This document shows, piece after piece, positions 10,799-22,100 of a stretch of DNA of 64,000 bases (positions within the stretch are counted from its first letter, which is position 1; the number at the start of each line of letters is the position of its first letter). The translations under genes were made by a program, and so were the position numbers. This DNA comes from Phalacrocorax aristotelis. Lineage: Eukaryota; Chordata; Aves; Suliformes; Phalacrocoracidae. The notes under the pieces were generated by a model. That model had not been told where the DNA came from and did not search any database. It saw only the letters and a list, made by a program, of their open reading frames with translations. The DNA is taken from contig NC_134310.1 in the NCBI RefSeq assembly GCF_949628215.1, forward strand, positions 14,579,418 to 14,643,417. Direction: 5' to 3'.

Positions 10799-11827
10799 GT
10801 TATCAGGTTTCTCTTTGAAGTATGCAGTTAGAATAGGCTTTGAGTTTATGACTCCTTAGTCCTTTGAGTAGCCTTCTGCTAGAGAATTACTGCATGAAAG
10901 GCTTTAGCAGAAAAGCTTTGCATGATCTGCTAGTATTTCCCTGAAAAATATCTCCTAAAGGATAAAGGAACTTCAGCTATGGAGGGAATGTGGGCACAGG
11001 ACACTGCCCAGATGAACTATTCAACACAGTTTCCCTACATTGTTCCCCATCCCCAAAAATAAATGTTAAATTTTACCTATAAATATACAAGTTAAACTCT
11101 ACAAGAAGTTCTGCAAATATCTACCCAAAGCAAAGAAAAGTTAAGGCTGCTTTTAAGCCCCATTTGCCACATCTCAGACTGATTTTAGGAACAGGATGTC
11201 TTCTCTCCTTCTTGCACCTCAGCAAGAGAAGAGTCCCTGCTTAGGACTTGTTTCCATTGCACTGGGAGGTCTGTCTGAAGGATGTGGAGACACACTGGCT
11301 GCACTTATCCCAGGAAAATAAACACTGCCAAGAATGCTGTCAGGCCCAACCATTGATATTATCAGACTGGGAGAACAGTCACTGGCGTGCTGGGGCCCAT
11401 GCTGTCCCAGGTAATCCCATCCTCACACAGGTGCAGGAGCCCACAGGGACCAGGAGCCACCCCCAAGACTACATGTGTGCGACTACTCTCTCTGGGAGGG
11501 AGCCGGAAGGAAGTGGTCAAATGACTGCAGTTGGCCCCCAGGCTAAAGAACAGACCTTGGCACTGGCTCACAAAAATTCTAATAGCACAGCAATTAGGGC
11601 CAGCTTTAACTAGATTGCTTGAGCAATGCAGGTAGTCTGGGCTCCAGCACCCTAGCAAATCCTCATGGGCCCCAACATACTTGCATTGCCCAGGGGGATA
11701 TCTATGCTGCCACATTTTCACTCTGGTTCTTACCTAAATTAAGGTCTCACCCCTTGTCCACCAGTTGAGTCACCATAATACACATACCACAGGATGCAGG
11801 AACAGCAGGTCCAGCGTTGGATGCCAG
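10799..11827. other. Intergenic or unidentified repeat
   Basis: An open stretch on both strands lies around 11248-11721, but neither translation shows a domain I recognise. It could be decayed ERV internal sequence. Confidence 0.35.
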
Positions 11828-12362
11828 TGTGATGCCGTGAAAAGCCGAAATCAGGACTCGACAGTCTGAACGACTATTAAGCAGGTATTCTTTTTTGCAG
11901 TGCTGGATGCACAGGGGATCACTCCTCCTAATGTGAGTGCCTGCACAGGGTTAGTTGCATAACTTATACAAGCTTTACATACCTATTCATTATTTTTCTG
12001 AGACAAGATATACATATTCATTATTTTTCTGATAACTCATTATCACATGCAAATGTGCTTTGCACATGCCTGCTGGTGTCTCCGGGTGGTCATCAGGGGT
12101 CTCTGGATGAAGGATATACTCTTCCTCACTGTGTCCGCTAGTTAACTTTTGTTTTCGCACAAACTCAGTTCTGAGATCACATATATACTGTCCTTGAGGG
12201 ACAGTCTGTTCTGGTTTAGTGTTTGCTCTATAGTTACTTATCTTTATGGTTCTGTACATCTGCTTTTCTAGGGTCAAATGTTGTCATAGTAAATTTTGTT
12301 TAGGCGCTTCTTGTCTTGAAGCCTTTCTGACTCCCCCAAAGCAACAAGTTTTAGTTACAACA
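11828..12362 (-). repeat. Probable LTR-like repeat
   Basis: Segments resemble the repeat at 24464-24966: the CGCACAAACTCAGTT region and the preceding GTGGTCAT...GGGGTC block occur in the same order. An internal direct repeat of ATTCATTATTTTTCTGA lies at 11984-12030. TG...CA ends can be drawn but no TSD was found, so the limits are approximate. Confidence 0.45.
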
Positions 12363-12704
12363 GCTCTAACTCTATCAAGTGCCGAACAGAATGGCCATCC
12401 ATGTGCCCGAAACACATGAATCCACACAAACCTTAATCATCTTAAATCAAAGAAAGGGAATGAATGCTCAAAACCAAGTTTCATGCAATGGCCCAATTCT
12501 GCAGGGACCCCCTGCAGGTCCAGGGATGACCAAGGACATTCAACATCACACAGGATTGAGCAGCTGTAGCCCAAAACACAACTGCTTCCCCAGGTGTGCA
12601 GCCACTCAGTGCATTTCCCCGGTACTCAGATGACTTGCAAGGGAACTCACTTCAACAACAGTACAATCTCCTCTGCAGGAGGAGACATCTTAAGAGATCT
12701 ATAC
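12363..12704. other. Unidentified sequence between two LTRs
   Basis: No gene seen. It may be internal sequence of the ERV whose LTR-like repeat precedes it. Confidence 0.3.
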
Positions 12705-12709
12705 ATCAT

Positions 12710-13297
12710 TGTACTGAGTTTGGCTGGGATAGAATTAATTTTCTTCATAGTAGCTAGTATGGGGCTATGTTTTGGATTTGTGCTGGAAACAGTGTTGATA
12801 ATTCTGGGATGTTTTTGTTATTGCTGAGCAGTGCTTACACAGAGTCAAGGCCTTTTCTGCTTCTCACACCACCCCACCAGTAAGTAGGCTGGGGGTGCAC
12901 AAGAAATTGGGAGGGGACACAGCTGGGACAGCTGACCTCAACTGACCAAAGGGATATCCCATACCATATGACATCATGCTCAGCATATAAAGCTGGGGGA
13001 AGAAGGAGGAAGGGGGGACACACACATTTTTGTCTTCCCAAGTAACTGTTATGCTTCATGGAGCCCTGCTTTTCTGGAGATGGCTGAACACCTGCCTGCC
13101 CATGGGAAGTAGTGAATGAATTCCTTGTTTTGCTTTGATTGCACGTATGGCTTTTGCTTTGCCTATTAAACTGTCTTTATCTCAACCCACAAGTTTTCTC
13201 CCTTTTACCCTTTTGATTCTCTCCCCCATCCCATTGTTGGGGGAGTGAGCGAGTGGCTGTGTGGTGCTTAGTTGCCAGCTGGGGTTAAACCACAACA
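12710..13297 (+). repeat. Solo LTR with 5-bp TSD (ATCAT), sense plus
   Basis: A 588-bp element of the same family as 7696-8274 in opposite orientation. It begins TGTACTGAGTTTGGCTGGG and ends GGGTTAAACCACAACA, flanked by ATCAT at 12705-12709 and 13298-13302. In sense it shows a TATA-like CATATAAAG (about 12984) and, further on, the ATTAAA polyadenylation-like signal (about 13165). Confidence 0.9.
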
Positions 13298-13301
13298 ATC
13301 A

Positions 13302-13958
13302 TGTTGTTATCCGAAAAGCGGATTTGTCGCCTGGTGTGCAATGAGTCAATAATCACACACTCAGGAGAGACACTGCAAATTTATTTCAGGGCTGTGCAAG
13401 CCTGGGTGTTTGGTGGTTTTCCACAAATCAAGCACACCAAAGCTGGCTACCTTATCATATTTATACAATATGTCCATACATAGCCTACCTATCTCCTACA
13501 TATTCATTCTAATCTACATAAGTTATATAATTGGCACTGAGTCATTCTTCTTGGCTCCACTTCAGTTTCTTCCATGCATGCTTTCCTTTCTTCAGGGGTC
13601 TTTGGTGATCTTGATGGATGGGGCATCCTAACTCCTGTTACATAGAAACAACTTAGAACTATTTTCTCTTAGCAACTCTCACACATTTTTCTTCTAAAAA
13701 GAAATGCTTGTCATTAATTAAATGAGTGAGCTGATAGCCAAAACATCTCGGCCCTAATCTTAGATTAACTATTAACAATGCTTAATCAAAAAAGAGTCTA
13801 TATTGTCAGTAACTTAATCATATACAATATCTCTTAGATTCATGCTAACTAAACCTATACAACACTCCTTAGATTCACACTAAGCAACACTCCTTAGATT
13901 CACACTACCACTCCTTGTATCCAAGGGGTGGGCTTTTCCTACTATCAATGTTGACACA
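13302..13958 (-). repeat. Probable ERV LTR of another family
   Basis: The plus strand starts TGTTGTTATCCGAAAAGC and ends ATCAATGTTGACACA, so TG...CA ends are present. It abuts the TSD of the previous LTR, suggesting that one inserted at the edge of the other. It contains short tandem ACTCCTTAGATTCACAC units (about 13865-13910). No TSD could be identified. Confidence 0.55.
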
Positions 13959-14759
13959 TATAAAAAAAATTGAGACCATACTGCATAATGTCAAGCAGCT
14001 TTTTAGCTTGTTTTAAATGAGGCAACCCTTACAATGTAAAGACACACTTTATTTAGGTCTTTATTTAGGCCATTTTTCTCTTTATGTTTTTTTTTCCTAA
14101 CAGCAGAAGTTCTTTTTTTCTTCACCAAAAGAATTTATCTCAAGCAGCTCTAAACGCTTTTGCTTAAAACTTTATGACCTCTATAGAACAATACAATCAA
14201 TTCTTACGTTTTTGTAGCTTTTGTTAGCTTTTAATAGAACTATGGAAATTTTACAGTGGTTGCTTTTGTTTCCACAAAGTCAGAGTGCACAGGGCTCTCA
14301 GCAACCCTCCTTACCAAGAGACTCACAATGGCAGTGCAGGGAGAGGCAGGTACATTACTTTTATGATTAAGAACTAGCAGGTTTACTCTCCATTTATTTC
14401 TACCATCCTATCTGTGCAGCTAAGACATATGCATATAATTTCCTTTCACTATGGTTCACATGAGCTAAATAATGTTAAAAACCAGGTTTTCGGTGGCTTT
14501 CAATAGCAAGGGAAAATAAACTTCTGCAGTATTACAGATACACAATCTCGGTCTTGGCTTCATCACCTGATGTTATGTTAAGAAAATTAGTGGCTTTGCA
14601 CTGATAAAACCTGTGCAAAGGAATAACGCATTGAGCTCATTTTATCCAATATGTGCAGTAAAAAGGTTTAGTTAATGGTCTTTTAGTTAAAATACTAGGA
14701 CTCCATCTCACTGCATGTTAATGAGGTAACCAAGACATTAATTTCCACGTGTCTCAGTC
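13959..14759. other. Intergenic AT-rich DNA
   Basis: No gene or recognised repeat. Confidence 0.45.
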
Positions 14760-15826
14760 CCTGACCCCTAATAGAGGCACCACGTTGCATCCATTTCTCT
14801 AACCTTTCTGCCTGGTCTGTTCAGTCTGGGAGCTGGGAATGGCTTTTTGTGCATGTGGCACTTGGTGCATACAGCACTTCATGCATACGTCACTATACTG
14901 GGTTTGCATGGCAAGGTTGTGGTAGTGGGGGGGTACAGAGGTGGCTTCTGTGAGAAGATGCCAGAAGCTTCCCCTATGTCCGATACAGCCAGTGCTAGCT
15001 GACTCCAAGATGGACCCACTGCTGGCCAAAGCTGAACCAATCAGCAGCGGTGGAGGTGCCTCTGTAACAACATATTTAAGAAGGGGGAAAAAAAACCTGC
15101 TATGGAACAGCAGCTGGGAGAGAGGAGTGAGAATATGTGAGAGAAACAACTCTGCAGACACCAAGGTCAGTGAAGAAGGAGGGGGAGGAGGTGCTCCAGG
15201 TGCTGGAGCAGAGATTCCCCTGCAGCCTGTGGTGAAGACCATGGTGAGGCAGGTTGTCCCCCTGCAGCCCATGGAGGTTAATGGTGCAGCAGATATCCAC
15301 CTGCAGCCCATGGAGGACCCCACACCAGAGCGTTGGTCAGCAGGTGGTGAGCGGTTGTATTGTTTGTGTTTCTGCCTTTTTTCCCTTTTCCTTTTAATTA
15401 TATTATCATTATTGTTATTATTAGCATAATTAATACTATCATTATTATTTTATTCTAATTATTAAACTGTTCTTATCTCAACCCACAAGTTTTCTTTTAT
15501 TTTTTTGCTTTTGCTCTTCCAATTCTCTCCCCCATCCCACAGGGGTGGGGGGAGTGAGTGAGCGGCTGCGTGGCAGTTAGTTGCTGAGTGGGGCTGAACC
15601 ATGACGTTGGTAATAAATTAAATTAATTTCCCCATGTTGAGTCTGTTTTGCCCATGATAGTAATTCGTGAGTGATCTCCCTGTCCTTATCTTGGCCCACG
15701 AGCCTTTTGTTATATTTTCTCTTCCCTGTCCAGTTGAGGAGGGAGGGAGTGATAGGGTGACTTGGTAGGCACTTGGCATCCAGCCAAGGTCAACCCACCC
15801 CAGTCTGTTTTGGTGCCCAACGCACA
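14760..15826 (+). repeat. Composite LTR: two ERV LTR types joined, with primer-site remnant
   Basis: About 14940-15335 is a U3-like segment with a TATA-like CATATTTAAGAAGG (about 15069) and repeated CCTGCAGCCCATGGAGG units (15261-15315). At about 15336-15605 follows the 3' part of the other LTR family (ATTAAACTGTTCTTATCTCAACCC... ending GGCTGAACCATGACG). About 15606-15790 then resumes a different U5-like sequence (GTCTGTTTTGCCCATGATAG), and TTTTGGTGCCCAACG at 15809-15823 resembles a primer-binding site. I read this as one LTR carrying a 5'-truncated copy of another. The outer limits are approximate. Confidence 0.55.
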
Positions 15827-17114
15827 GAAAGCCCCGGGCAGGCAGCGGGAACTGGTCCCACCTGCCTCCAGCGTGCTCTCTCTGGGGGGCCTGGGCTGGC
15901 TGGGGCATACACATAGGAACGAGGCAGTGGGGAGGGGAAGGAGTATGCAGCAGACGAGGTGGCCCAGGAGAGACAGAGTCGGGGAAAGGTAGACTCCGGT
16001 GCCGCTGGCAGTGCCCCGGCGAGACGAGCCGGCAGAGACGACTCCAGCGCGGCTCCCACTCCCTGAGCTGCCGAACTCAGCAGCAGCCGTAGCCGCCCTT
16101 GCTGCAGCAGGCAGTCGCCCCTGTGGGGTGGCCGGGGCCGGGCAGCGGTCACCGGCGGGGCTACCCGGGGACTGCTCGCCTTTCTCGGGAGAGAGGGACG
16201 AGCCGGTGTGTACATGTGTTAATGCACAACGATAACCACACACATACACGCACCCGGGGGGAGTACTGCAAGAAATCCGCAGCCATGTTACAACTTTAAG
16301 GGCGGCTCTGCCGCCGGCCTGGAGCAGCCATTCCCAGAGCGGGTCCTCCCCACCCCCCGCGGCGGTGGGGTCTGGTGCTCGGCGCTGTACGGGCGCGGCG
16401 CGTTCCGGGAGCAAGCTGGTCTCCTGAGGGTTTCGTTACTCCATCCCAGACCACAGCGGGGCCCCCCATCCAAAAGCAATAAATAAATAAATAAATACAA
16501 AGCAGCAGACCAGAGCGGACGGAGCGCTTTATTGGCCGCCGGACAAGCCCTGCGCACTCCCCAGCCGCCCGCCCGGGCTGCGACGCGTTAATTTCATAGC
16601 ACCGGCGACATGAAGACCTCATACCTCCGAACAACTGGGTGAGTCATAAATACACGGCGCAGGGCTGAAAGCTGAGACTGTTTGCAGCGGCCTCCAGCGA
16701 GCCAAACTGCCGTCCCCCGCGCAGGGCGTGCAGGGGCCGGGCTGTACAGCGCGGGTGCCGGAGGGGGATACCCGCTGCCGCGCTGGCGGTACCTGCGGCC
16801 GGCGAGGAGAGAAGAGGGGGAGGCTTTCCCGCTGCTGTGCGTCCGTCAGTCCGTGGCGGCGGGCGGCCCGCTGCGGCCGGGGCCGGTGGTGGCCGCGGCG
16901 GGAGCGCGGAGGAGCGGTTCTGGGGAGGGATGCGCCGCCGCGGGGCCAGCGGGTGCCGCAGGTCTGCGCCGGCGTCCGCGCAGCGCACGGGATGTCGGGC
17001 GGGTGACTTCAGCCGGGACATATTTGGAGGCTCCGCGGGGTCCGGTGCAGGGGGCCAGCGTGTGTTTGGGTCTGAAAGCGAATCAGCGGAGGGCGCGTCA
17101 CTGCCAAAGGGCCC

Positions 17115-17120
17115 TATAAA
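17115..17120 (+). promoter_or_regulatory. GDNF: TATA box, candidate main GDNF promoter
   Basis: TATAAA within GGGCCCTATAAATCTATC, inside the CpG island. Transcription would start about 25-30 bp downstream (near 17145). The promoter assignment is inferred from position only. Confidence 0.45.
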
Positions 17121-17144
17121 TCTATCTGCGGCGCCAAGTCGCCC

Positions 17145-17916
17145 TGGCAAAGTCCCCGTGTCCGGCTCCGCGCTCCCTCTCCCACCACACTACCCTCTTG
17201 GATCTAAGCTTTCGCCGCAACGGGACCCCCGATCTGGAGGAGGAAGCATCGCTGCTGCTGCTACCGGCTCTACAAATACCAGCGCCGGCCTCTGACTCTC
17301 CCAGCAGGCTGAGGGGGGGTGGTTTGATTATTTAATTTTTTCCCTCCTCGGCTGGGGTGGTGTTTTTTCGTTTTGGGGTTTGGTTTTTTTTTCGGTTGGT
17401 TGGGTTTTTTTTTGTTTTGTTTGTTTGTTTTCCTTCCCGCCGTTGCGTGCATGTCCGAGCGGTGCGCAGCTCCCCGCGGTGCTGGACCAGCTGGCGTTAC
17501 AGGAGCCCTGATGTCTTCATCTGACTCCCCGCAGTTGTTGATGGAGTGTCTGTCTCAGATTTCCAGACAGGGTCCCAAAAGCAGTACCCAGAGCCAGCTC
17601 CCGCTGCCAGGCGGCGCTCCCCGCGCCTCGGGCCGCTCCCACCGCTGCTGAGCGCGGCTCCGGATCCGCGGCGCCACTCCTGCCGCGGCCACAGCACCTG
17701 CGGCGAAGGCGGAGGCCGCCGGGGCTTGTGCTAGCGGCTCCCCTCTGCCTCCATCCAGACTTGCGACCTTGCAACCCCGCCCATCTCCACGCCTCCCCCC
17801 CGCGCAAAGAGAGTCCCGGCGGTCGGACCCCGACCTGGCCCACATGCATCGCCTGTCCGGCCGCTCGGCTCCCCGGCGTTAATGTCCATCTCGGGTCCGA
17901 CGAGACCAGCTCAGAG
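17145..17916 (+). other. GDNF: Candidate non-coding first exon of GDNF
   Basis: Starts about 25 bp after the TATA box and ends at a good donor, CTCAGAG|GTGAGG, at 17916/17917. The coding exon downstream opens with a clear acceptor, so at least one untranslated exon must lie upstream. The exact ends are inference; other donors in this GC-rich stretch are possible. Confidence 0.35.
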
Positions 17917-18145
17917 GTGAGGGCGAGGAGAGGGCCGCGGCGGAGTGGGCGAGCCGGGGCGGGCACCCTCCCCGGGGGCACAGGGCAGCCCCGCAGCTCC
18001 CCGGCCCCGGCGAGGTGCGAGGGCAGCGGCCGGTGGGGAAAGCGTGCACCAGGAAGCCGCATCGAACCGGGCTGGGGGCAGCTGTCATCCCCGGGCAACG
18101 ACCATCGGGGTGCGTGCAGTGGCTGACTGCAGGCAGGGCGACTGG

Positions 18146-18602
18146 AAAGCAAGAAAAGAGGGAATACGAGAAGAGAAGAGAAGAGAGAAGGAAAGGGAAA
18201 GGAGAAGGGGTAAAAAGAGGAAAAGGAAGAAAAAGAAAAGGAGAGAAGAGGAAAAATGTGAAGGAGAGAGAAACAAGAAAGAGGGAAACGAGAAAGAAAG
18301 GGAAAAGGAGAGGAAAATGCTTCCATTTCCCTTTCCTTTCAAAGAGGAAATGGGAAAGGAAAGGGGAAAGGGAAACAGGAAAAAGGAAATATGGAAATAG
18401 AAGGGGAAAGGGAAATGGGAAGAAAAAGGGAAAAGGAAAGAGGAAAGGAAGAGGAAGAGGAAAGGAAAAAGGGAGACAATAGGGAAAGGAAAAGGAAAGA
18501 GGAAAGAAAAGGAGAGAAAAATGAGAGGAAAGGAAAGAGAAAAAGGAAGGAGGAAAGGGAAAAGGAAAGGAAAAGCAGAGGAGAGGGAAAGGGAAAGGAG
18601 AC
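18146..18602 (+). repeat. Long polypurine (GA) tract in GDNF 5' intron
   Basis: About 450 bp consist almost wholly of A and G on the plus strand, in variable GGAAAG/GAGGAAA units. A short pyrimidine run at 18321-18342 can pair with the purines that follow, allowing a hairpin. Such tracts can form triplex DNA. Large open frames over it are low-complexity artefacts. Confidence 0.85.
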
Positions 18603-18952
18603 AAAGCTGTGCAGCCCTGTACCCTTGCCCACATCCCCCAAAGCAGCTCGCTTGGGCATAGAGGGGCTGGAGACCATCCTGCACCACCCTCTCCCACACA
18701 GCTCATTGGGGAAAGCCCACCTTCCTCACTCTGGGAGGCAATGGGGATGGGAAGGTGAGCTGGGCACAGGTTGTTTCCCCCTGCTCTCTCCTTGGGCCTG
18801 GCCAGGGGGGACCTGCCTGATCTGGGGTGTGAGGCTTCACAGCTTTGTCTCAGAGCTGGCAGGGAAGGAGGCAGAACTGGGGAAGCACGGCAGCTGGGAG
18901 TTAACCCTGCCTCTCCTCTCTGCCAGGGGCCTGTGTTGGAAGGAGATCTAAG

Positions 18953-19124
18953 ATGAAGTTATGGGATTTTGTGGCTGTCTGCATGGTGCTGCTCAACATG
19001 GTCTCTACCTCGCCCCTGCCCATCAGTAAGACGCCTCCCAAGGGGCCCCCTTCAGTGGTAGAGGGGCCTGAAGATGATCTCTCCCCCATCAGCCTGCTGC
19101 GTCCCTATGCTGTGCACAGTGACT
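18953..19124 (+). CDS. GDNF: GDNF, first coding exon (signal peptide and start of proregion)
   Basis: GDNF is a secreted TGF-beta-superfamily ligand that binds GFRA1 and signals through RET to support neurons, kidney and gut innervation. The exon starts at acceptor CTCTGCCAG|GG (18926/18927), with 26 bp of 5'UTR, then ATG at 18953. The first residues MKLWDFVAVCMVLLNM form a hydrophobic signal peptide and match the conserved GDNF N-terminus. The proregion follows (SPLPISKTPPKGPP). The exon ends GTGAC|T at 19124 with donor GTAAGA, intron phase 1. Joining to 35505 regenerates an intact frame across the expected ...SDSN.PEDYPDQFD boundary. The full CDS is 657 nt, 218 residues. Reading past the donor gives a spurious stop at about 19145. 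Confidence 0.93.
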
Positions 19125-22100
19125 GTAAGAAACATTTCCCTTCGTAGCCACCGCTGTCTGTCTTGCTAAGCCTGCTCCCCTTTGCCCAGGCATCAGGGTG
19201 AGGAAAGGACCCCCCCATTCCCACCTCCCCTCCCCCCCAGTTTCTGCCCCCACTTCTCCCCCAGGCAGGGTCAGTGGTTCTGGTCTGGCTCCAGTGGCTC
19301 CAAAACAAGTCATCCTCCAAAGCTTGGGGTTGGCAATTGCAGTGGAAATGTCCCCCTTCCCCCCCATCTCTAGCCCTATCTCCCTGGCAGTCATAAGATC
19401 CCTTTGGTTGAAAAACACAGAGAGATGGGAAAGTTAGTTGTATGCAACGGAGCTGGGAGGAGGGTCAGGTACATACACCTACCTCCCAGTGCAGGCACTG
19501 AAACTCCTTCCACACCGCTTTAAGCTCCTCTCTGTGCTCAGACCTGCCAATGCAATTATTCACTGTCTGTAGTGGGTGCAAGTCCTGATGGAAATTGGGC
19601 TCCATGGTGGGAGGCACTGTACATATCCTGGAGTACTGCTGAGTTTCATTAAATTGTCCTTGGATTCTGATCCCGAAATTAGTGTATCCACATGGAAATT
19701 TACAGAAGAGTAGCAGTGGCAAGGTTAGGAGCTTGATGCAGAGCAATCCACATGAACCGGCTCACAGTAAGACAGCTTACAATCCAAATGACAGATAATA
19801 ATAATGCCTCGCTAATAATAGGTCTCCTACAATAGCAGATACAGGACTTTCACAGCAGTATGTGAGTATTATGCTAACACTGGTGGCTTTTTAAAGTGAG
19901 AGTTAATATGACTCAGTAAGAAGTGGCAAAATACTCCCATGTATTGTGGAGATATTAACTTAGCAAAGGCACAGAAGCAGCTCGGAGGTTGCTCCCTTTG
20001 CCCTTGTTCAGCTCATTGCAGGATGCAGACAGTATCCAGTAACTGGGATTCCATTTTATCTCCTTATCTGGAGGCACGTCCTTTCCCTGCGCCTGCTGCA
20101 GCTCCAGCCACAGGCAGCCCCACTCTGGTTTCTCTGGGAGTAGCTGTGCTAATGCAGTGTGGAGGCGCCGAGCAGGAAATTGTGTGCTGTGACTCCGCTT
20201 TGCATCCCCTCTCCAACATCCATCTCCTCTTCCGTTTGTCCCCACACACATGTATCTATGTCCTTCCCCATTTAGTCTTTACCTCCTTTTCTTGCTTGTG
20301 CTTTCCCCATGCTGGAATCTTTCCCAGGCTGCTGCCTCCTCCCATCCCAGCCTGGTCTCCTGCTGCTTGCAGACCAGCAGCCCCTGACATCCTTTCAGCC
20401 CCTCCATGCAGGGAGGTCAGCCAAAAGCACTTCCTCCCAAGGCTCCAGCCTGCCAGTGCTGTGGGGCTGTCACACATGGTGATCTTCTCCATGGCGAGCT
20501 GTGTGGCAGAAAAGGTACCAGGGCCATCCTACAAGAGGCAGCGATCAGCTTTTCAGGCTGCTTGTGCCAGTCCCCTCTGCATGGGCTTGCTGCAGTGCTG
20601 GTAGCAAGAAGAGCGTTATGGGGAAGCAGTGTGGGTGGGAGAGCATTAATGCTCTGTCTTTCCAGGGTGGGAGTATTTGTACAATACTGCTTTTATCTTT
20701 AAAATTACTTCTGGGAATGTGGTTCCTGGTGAGCTGATTTCTCTGCAGCAGCTCAAGGGCACAGGTAGCAGTAGCAGTCTTGTCTGTTTCTAGTGTCCAG
20801 AACTTCTTGTTTCCTTCTTTTTTTTTTCTGTGGATTGGGTAAACAAGAAGTGGGAAGAAAGACAACACTCTGTTTTACCTGAGTTATGGTAGTATCAATT
20901 GACAGCCTCTTCCAGAAATCTCTGTTTCCAGGGTACAGATGTAGGCTTTGCCAAGCAGAGCTGGGTCGCAGGTTATCGCCCAGGATAGTAATTTCAGAAA
21001 GGGCTGATAGTTTGGTCTCAAGCTCTTAACCATGCAGATCACAAATAGATGGGCCTGGCTGCAAGGGGAAAGTAAACAGTGCTGTTCTTCACAACAGAAA
21101 TCGGGGAAAATCCAGGGAGTTCCTGTGATCTGTACACAGCAGTGGTTTACACAGCACCTGTGCCCAAAAGTCAGAAGCTCTTCTCTCCGCTACATTGCCA
21201 AGTCAAATGAGTCAGGGGACACCTGCAGAAAGGCAGCTGTAAGAAAGGAGTGAAATACTTTGATCAACTCTTATGCCATCTTTAGTTGATTTAAAAGTGT
21301 GTGGTGTCTGGAGAGCAGTCTACAAACACAGAGCCCACGATGCTGATCCTATCTGAGCACATTGCTGCCTTCCTGCCACAGCAGCACTTTGTTCGAGTCA
21401 CCACTGTCAGTGTCTTTGACATATTTGTTTCTCTCTGCTTACCATTTGGTGGCACATACCCTTCAGCACATGAAAGATGTAGAATGACATACACAAGAGG
21501 AGTCACATCTACACCATGTAGACTTCCCTCTCCTCTTCGAGGTTTCTCTTACAAGCAGAGGGCAGTGTGCCATGAGCATGCAGGCATGTTTGCAGCTCCC
21601 TGGCTCATCTGCTGGTGGACCTGCTGTGTATTAATATCTCTGTGGATACTGTTGGTCAGCTGCTTTGCTGAGTGCCTTTGCAGGAGGCAGCTCACAAAGT
21701 GGTGGGAGCACCATCATCACCCACATTGGCTCATCTGCATAGGGCAGTGTGTGGGTGCTGAGCAAGACCGGGTGCTGTGTGTGTTCAAAGAGGGGTGCAC
21801 TGCTCTCCCCTAAAGTGAACCCCACACAGGCTGGGTGGGGAGTAGCAGTTGCTCTCCAAGGTGTGCATTGCTCTTACTCCAGGGAGGTCAGGTCTCCCAT
21901 ATACCACTGGCAGCAGGGGTTAGTAGGGTTGTGAGATCATGTCCCACTCCTAGGGACAGGCCAAACACCTTGCTGGAGCACAGATCTGTTTTCCCAGGCC
22001 CTCAACACCTTTTTGTGTTCTCATTTGATGGGACTGCTTTCTCTGCAAAGTGCTCTGAGGTCACCTGATGCTACCCCATCTCTCTCAGATTGGCTCGAAA

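Larger units (their letters stand above)
15950..18120 (+). promoter_or_regulatory. GDNF: CpG island and GDNF promoter region
   Basis: The interval is strikingly GC- and CpG-rich compared with the AT-rich surroundings and lies immediately upstream of the first GDNF coding exon, as vertebrate GDNF promoters do. It contains an AP-1 consensus TGAGTCA at 16640-16646, GC boxes, and a TATA box at 17115. Long open frames here on both strands are a by-product of base composition. Confidence 0.75.

Noticed and set aside
13860-13915. CRISPR-like or regulatory short tandem units
   Set aside because: Only two or three imperfect units within an LTR in a vertebrate genome; no array structure.
14799-15429. 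Overlapping 160-175 residue frames near 15 kb
   Set aside because: They lie inside the composite LTR; the translated repeats are LTR sequence units, not a protein family.
17517-18706. Several 150-275 residue open frames on both strands across the CpG island and GA tract
   Set aside because: They are low-complexity (runs of F, S, P, L or K, R, E, G) from GC-rich or purine-only DNA and lack domains or splice support.
18953-19147. 64-residue stand-alone protein starting at the GDNF ATG
   Set aside because: The last residues read through the splice donor at 19125; the true frame continues in the exon at 35505.
19939-20604. 221-residue plus-strand open frame in the GDNF intron
   Set aside because: No recognisable domain, odd cysteine/proline-rich composition, overlapping frames on the other strand; consistent with chance.
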